Origin: Saccoglossus kowalevskii | Taxonomy: Eukaryota; Hemichordata; Enteropneusta; Harrimaniidae | Length of the DNA: 26,174 nt | Reading direction: 5' to 3' | Assembly (NCBI RefSeq): GCF_000003605.2 | Contig: NW_003134346.1 | Coordinates: 583,464 to 609,637 of the forward strand | The notes under the pieces: model-generated | Database searches by the model: none | What the model saw: the letters and a program-made list of their open reading frames with translations, nothing else | Told to the model about the DNA's origin: nothing | Translations under genes and position numbers: made by a program | In this document: positions 23,586 to 26,174 of the stretch, one piece after another | Position numbering within the stretch: the stretch's first letter is position 1 | How the letters are laid out: every line of letters begins with the position of its first letter

Positions 23586-23871
23586 GCTTCCGAAGGATTT
23601 GCTGATTTTAATCACTTAGAATATTTTGCATAGCCATGTATTGTTTTTTTCATGAATAGATTGGTCTTTTATTTATGCATTTCTTCGAGAATTTCGGTCT
23701 AGATATATGTTTAATGTTATTAATTTTAATAAAATGGCTTGTTGATCATCAGAAGATGTAATTAACAGTACATGGTGTCGACCCTACCTTCATCACAGTG
23801 GTCAGGTCCAGGAAGCTAGTCACCTACCCGCATTTCAGATTTTTTTTCTTGGCAATATTTGAGTAATAACC
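23586..23871 (+). promoter_or_regulatory. Probable promoter and 5' UTR region of the SLC35F6-like gene
   Basis: 286 bases separate the tRNA from the ATG. A TTTCAG (23833-23838) precedes the leader, so an upstream noncoding exon is possible, but a contiguous leader is equally plausible. No TATA box can be assigned. Confidence 0.35.
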
Positions 23872-23948
23872 ATGGCTTGGACCCGATATCAGATAGGTCT
23901 TGCCGTCTTGATGGTGGTGACAGGATCGTTAAACACGTTGAGTACAAA
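23872..23948 (+). CDS. SLC35F6: First coding exon of SLC35F6-like solute carrier; rest off window
   Basis: A short exon begins with a strong Kozak context (AACC before ATGG) and ends ACAAA|GTAAGT. It encodes MAWTRYQIGLAVLMVVTGSL then NTLST plus two bases of Lys. I recall the human SLC35F6 (C2orf18, ANT2-binding protein) N terminus as MAWTKYQLFLAGLMLVTGSI followed by NTLSAKW. Shared positions include MAWT, YQ, LA, LM, VTGS and NTLS, and the length to the lysine is the same. The family are multi-pass DMT-superfamily proteins reported on lysosomal or mitochondrial membranes, and this segment would be the first membrane helix. No continuation (expected to start with Trp) was found up to 26174, so intron 1 exceeds 2.2 kb. 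Confidence 0.85.
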
Positions 23949-24466
23949 GTAAGTATAACGCGATTGTTGTGAATGAAAACGTTGTACCAAGACGACTCGA
24001 TCGAGTCCACAGTCACTTGGGGCTGAAAATTAATAAATACTAACAAAGGTACATTACTTGGGGTTTGCATTTACGGTGACATGATACCAAGATTCCGTTT
24101 CAATCTCGCTCTCGCATAAGCGTTCCAGCTCAGAAAAAGGAGAATGCGCATGCCCGAGGTAACTCGGACACTGGGATGTTCAGGTGGATCAAAATACAAA
24201 TGTAGCTGCTTACGATATGACGGATTACGATAACTATATTTTCTGTACATTTTCGATGTATTATATTTCTTCACTATGAATGTGGTAATACATGTTTTAT
24301 TGTTTTATTACAAGCCGCCTATGTCATGTCAGAAGGTCGTAGCATCAGTCTCGCTATCCACGAGATGAGACTTGAATGGGATCTTGACATGATGTCACCG
24401 TACAGTAGTATGCGCGTTGCAAACCCCAAGTATTGTACCTCTGATACTATTTTTTTCAAACAAATC

Positions 24467-24513
24467 TTCCGCTATACGTATATAAATAATTTATTTATAT
24501 ACATATAGCAGAA
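24467..24513. repeat. 47-nt AT-rich near-perfect palindrome
   Basis: Centred at 24490, the outer TTC/GAA and inner GCTATACGTATATAAATAAT arm pair with few mismatches. It lies within the extra DNA of the foldback's right arm. Confidence 0.9.
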
Positions 24514-24520
24514 TATTTAA

Positions 24521-24552
24521 AAATATTAATATTTAATTTAATATTAATATTT
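24521..24552. repeat. 32-nt AATATT palindrome
   Basis: AAATATTAATATTTAATTTA then ATATTAATATTT reads nearly the same on both strands, with one mismatched pair near the centre. Confidence 0.85.
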
Positions 24553-24590
24553 ATTAATTTTCATCCCCAAGTGACTGTGATCGAGTCCCA

Positions 24591-24691
24591 GGCGGCGTTT
24601 ACGTTTCAGGTTAATATTAAAATAATCAGTGTAAATATGAATGTTTTTGCTTCCAGACACAAAAAAATACGTAGAAACGTGAAAGGCCGCC
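24591..24691. repeat. About 100-bp inverted repeat with GGCGGC ends
   Basis: GGCGGCGTTTACGTTTC at 24591-24607 is mirrored by GAAACGTGAAAGGCCGCC at 24674-24691, allowing small gaps. It may be a tiny MITE next to the foldback. Confidence 0.45.
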
Positions 24692-24737
24692 CGTGTGCAT
24701 TAGTCCCTCTATCCATATGGGGCCCGGGGGGTAGCTG

Positions 24738-24982
24738 GTACAGGTTACAGGAAATAAACGACATTTTACGTTTTTACAGGAAATAAAATGAAAGTTCCAT
24801 TTACAGTAACAAAAAAATAGGTTTTTACACTTTACAGATAAAGCAAATTCCTAATTACATTTTACATTTAATATGGAAAATGCTTTATACGTTTACAAAA
24901 AAATAAGATCTTTTTACAAATTCCGGACGAATAAACTTAGCTGAATACGTTTTACACCTTGCCCATGTTTACGAATTTACGT
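24738..24982 (+). repeat. TTTAC-rich degenerate tract
   Basis: About a dozen TTTAC or TTAC words followed by A or G (TTTTTACAGGAAATAAA, ATTTACAG, CTTTACAG, GTTTACAAA, GTTTACGAA and so on) occur on the plus strand only, spaced irregularly by about 10-30 bases. Confidence 0.5.
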
Positions 24983-25070
24983 TTTTTATTTATTTAAATT
25001 AAATTATTACGAAAATAAAAACAGTTGATTACAGCTTACGAAAATACCCCTTGCCGATGCTCATATTATA

Positions 25071-25111
25071 CAGTCAAACTCGGCCAGGTCGTAACAGTCA
25101 AAGTTGGCCAG
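25071..25111 (+). repeat. Short direct repeat CAGTCAAA(C/G)T(C/T)GGCCAG
   Basis: Two 17-base copies (25071-25087 and 25095-25111) with two differences, period 24. Confidence 0.7.
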
Positions 25112-26103
25112 ATGTAATCGCCGTGATGTGAAGTTGTCGAAGAATGATGAGTCAATAATTATCACTTTCTTTAATGTCTGTTTCATGTGTAAACAACATC
25201 CGCTGTCCGTGTATTGTACAGTAATTCAATTTACCGTAGTATGACTCGGGGCTGCCTGGTGACATTGACTGCAGATAAAATGATTTGTTAGGAAATGTTA
25301 CAGCTCTGCTGTGACGTTGAAATCAACAACACTCGTTGACACAATAACACCCAACCCACCCATTCACCGACCTAAGAGTTCTACCTCTGGCCGAGTAAAT
25401 TCGTCACCATTCAGAATATGGTTTCATTGGTTGTGCGTATTTGATTCACTGTAATATACATTGATCATCAGTCTCTGGAATTTATAATAATCTTTATTGA
25501 TAACCATATCCTTAATTGAGATATTGTTCGTGATACAGTAAAGTTAAATGTTGTAAGTTAAAAATAGAAAATAAAAGAAAAATAAAAAATTTGAGAAAAA
25601 ACAAAAAAACAAAAACACAAAACAAAGCAAAAAAAATTATTTTTATGATAATAATAATATTTTATTGACACAACACTGACACAGAAAGGTACAGCAATAG
25701 TCTCAAGAATTAAAACTAAGACAAACAAAATACAACACGACTAGGAATGATAAAACTACAAAGGTAAGAAGTCAAATTCAATATTTCCAGATGAAATAGA
25801 GTACGGAATTTTGGACAGAACAATGAAGATTAATTAATTGCCTGTGCTCATTGCCTTCAAGTTCAGTCTGGAAGTGCTGTCTTATACAAAAAACATTTTA
25901 CATGTACTTTGCTGACATGATATTACTTTGACAGGGAATTTGTTTTGTACACCTAATCAGCGATATGGTCAGCTAATTGGTTGACAACAATTACAGCTGT
26001 GTTGTATGCAATGTTGCCTTCAAATCTAATAATGATTTACTGGCTTCCTGAGAGTATTTTTCCTGACTGAATATTTTATTGTAACCTCTGTGTTCTCAGT
26101 TTA

Positions 26104-26174
26104 TTAGCTCCGCTGTCGACTTTGTCGAGCGGAGCTTATCATATGAGTGATTGTCCGCCGTCGTTCGGCGTCCG
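26104..26174 (+). repeat. Dispersed AGCT-hairpin repeat, copy 2, cut by window end
   Basis: TTAGCTCCGCTGTCGACTTT, with the perfect inverted pair AGCTCCGCT/AGCGGAGCT (26106-26136), is followed by ATTGTCCGCCGTCGTTCGGC. It is GC-rich against its surroundings and looks younger than the copy at 10711. Confidence 0.7.

Larger units (their letters stand above)
23994..24587. mobile_element. Foldback element with long inverted arms
   Basis: The left arm (23994-24121) and right arm (24352-24587, inverted) share in order GACTCGATC, ACAGTCACTTGGGG, TGAAAATTAATAAATA, GGTACA.TACTTGGGGTTTGC, GGTGACAT and AAGAT, then fade. The right arm contains about 105 extra bases of AT palindrome (roughly 24442-24545). 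The left arm has a small GAGTCC duplication. No transposase is seen. Confidence 0.75.
23949..26174 (+). other. SLC35F6-like intron 1 (continues off window)
   Basis: Holds the foldback element, a small GGCGGC inverted repeat, a TTTAC-rich strand-biased tract, an A-rich tract (25549-25640) and the start of an AGCT-hairpin repeat. No second exon was recognised. Confidence 0.65.

Noticed and set aside
24571-24786. 71-codon plus-strand ORF after the foldback
   Set aside because: It covers the small GGCGGC inverted repeat and the TTTAC tract and has no domain. It is not an SLC35F6 exon, because the expected Trp-starting continuation is absent.
25549-25640. A-rich tract as the tail of a LINE or processed pseudogene
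   Set aside because: No element body with recognisable reverse-transcriptase or gene sequence lies on either side. A simple A-rich tract cannot be told from a tail.

Overview
The window is animal nuclear DNA: AT-rich, with long introns, GT-AG splice sites, a vertebrate/invertebrate-type enolase, dispersed short inverted-repeat transposons and a Penelope-like retroelement fragment. The repeat content and the frequent ACATGTA words suggest a marine invertebrate (lophotrochozoan or invertebrate deuterostome). The phylum cannot be fixed from the sequence alone. There is no bacterial-style operon, CRISPR array or phage.

Layout. Positions 1-7300 hold the 5' two-thirds of an enolase gene on the minus strand: nine coding exons between 227 and 5883 (271 residues), plus a noncoding first exon ending at 7217. 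The rest of the gene lies beyond the left edge. About 200-250 bp away, on the plus strand, a noncoding exon ends at 7524 in a strong donor and probably starts RER1. The RER1 coding exons are at 11259-11321, 12015-12119, 14960-15059, 16327-16405, 17188-17323 and 18043-18133. The last exon carries a one-base insertion that breaks the frame. Positions 18134-23513 are noncoding as far as I can see. A tRNA-Pro(AGG) gene lies on the minus strand at 23514-23585. At 23872-23948 on the plus strand is a first coding exon matching SLC35F6, whose other exons lie past the right edge.

The three protein genes do unrelated housekeeping jobs: glycolysis, Golgi-to-ER retrieval, and a membrane transporter-like protein. 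The only apparent link is the head-to-head enolase/RER1 arrangement, which suggests a shared promoter region with a CRE palindrome, a YY1-type site and a cluster of RCGTG cores on the enolase side.

Most of the remaining DNA is introns populated by mobile elements. These include a TACTGTA-ended MITE family with four copies, a related 211-bp element, a TTAA-flanked MITE present twice in opposite orientation, several single TIR elements, a Penelope-type GIY-YIG fragment with a decayed hammerhead-like motif between 53-bp inverted arms, and a foldback element with a nested AT palindrome. I found no convincing new biological system. The best second looks are the RER1 frameshift, the Penelope/inverted-arm composite and the foldback with its nested palindrome.
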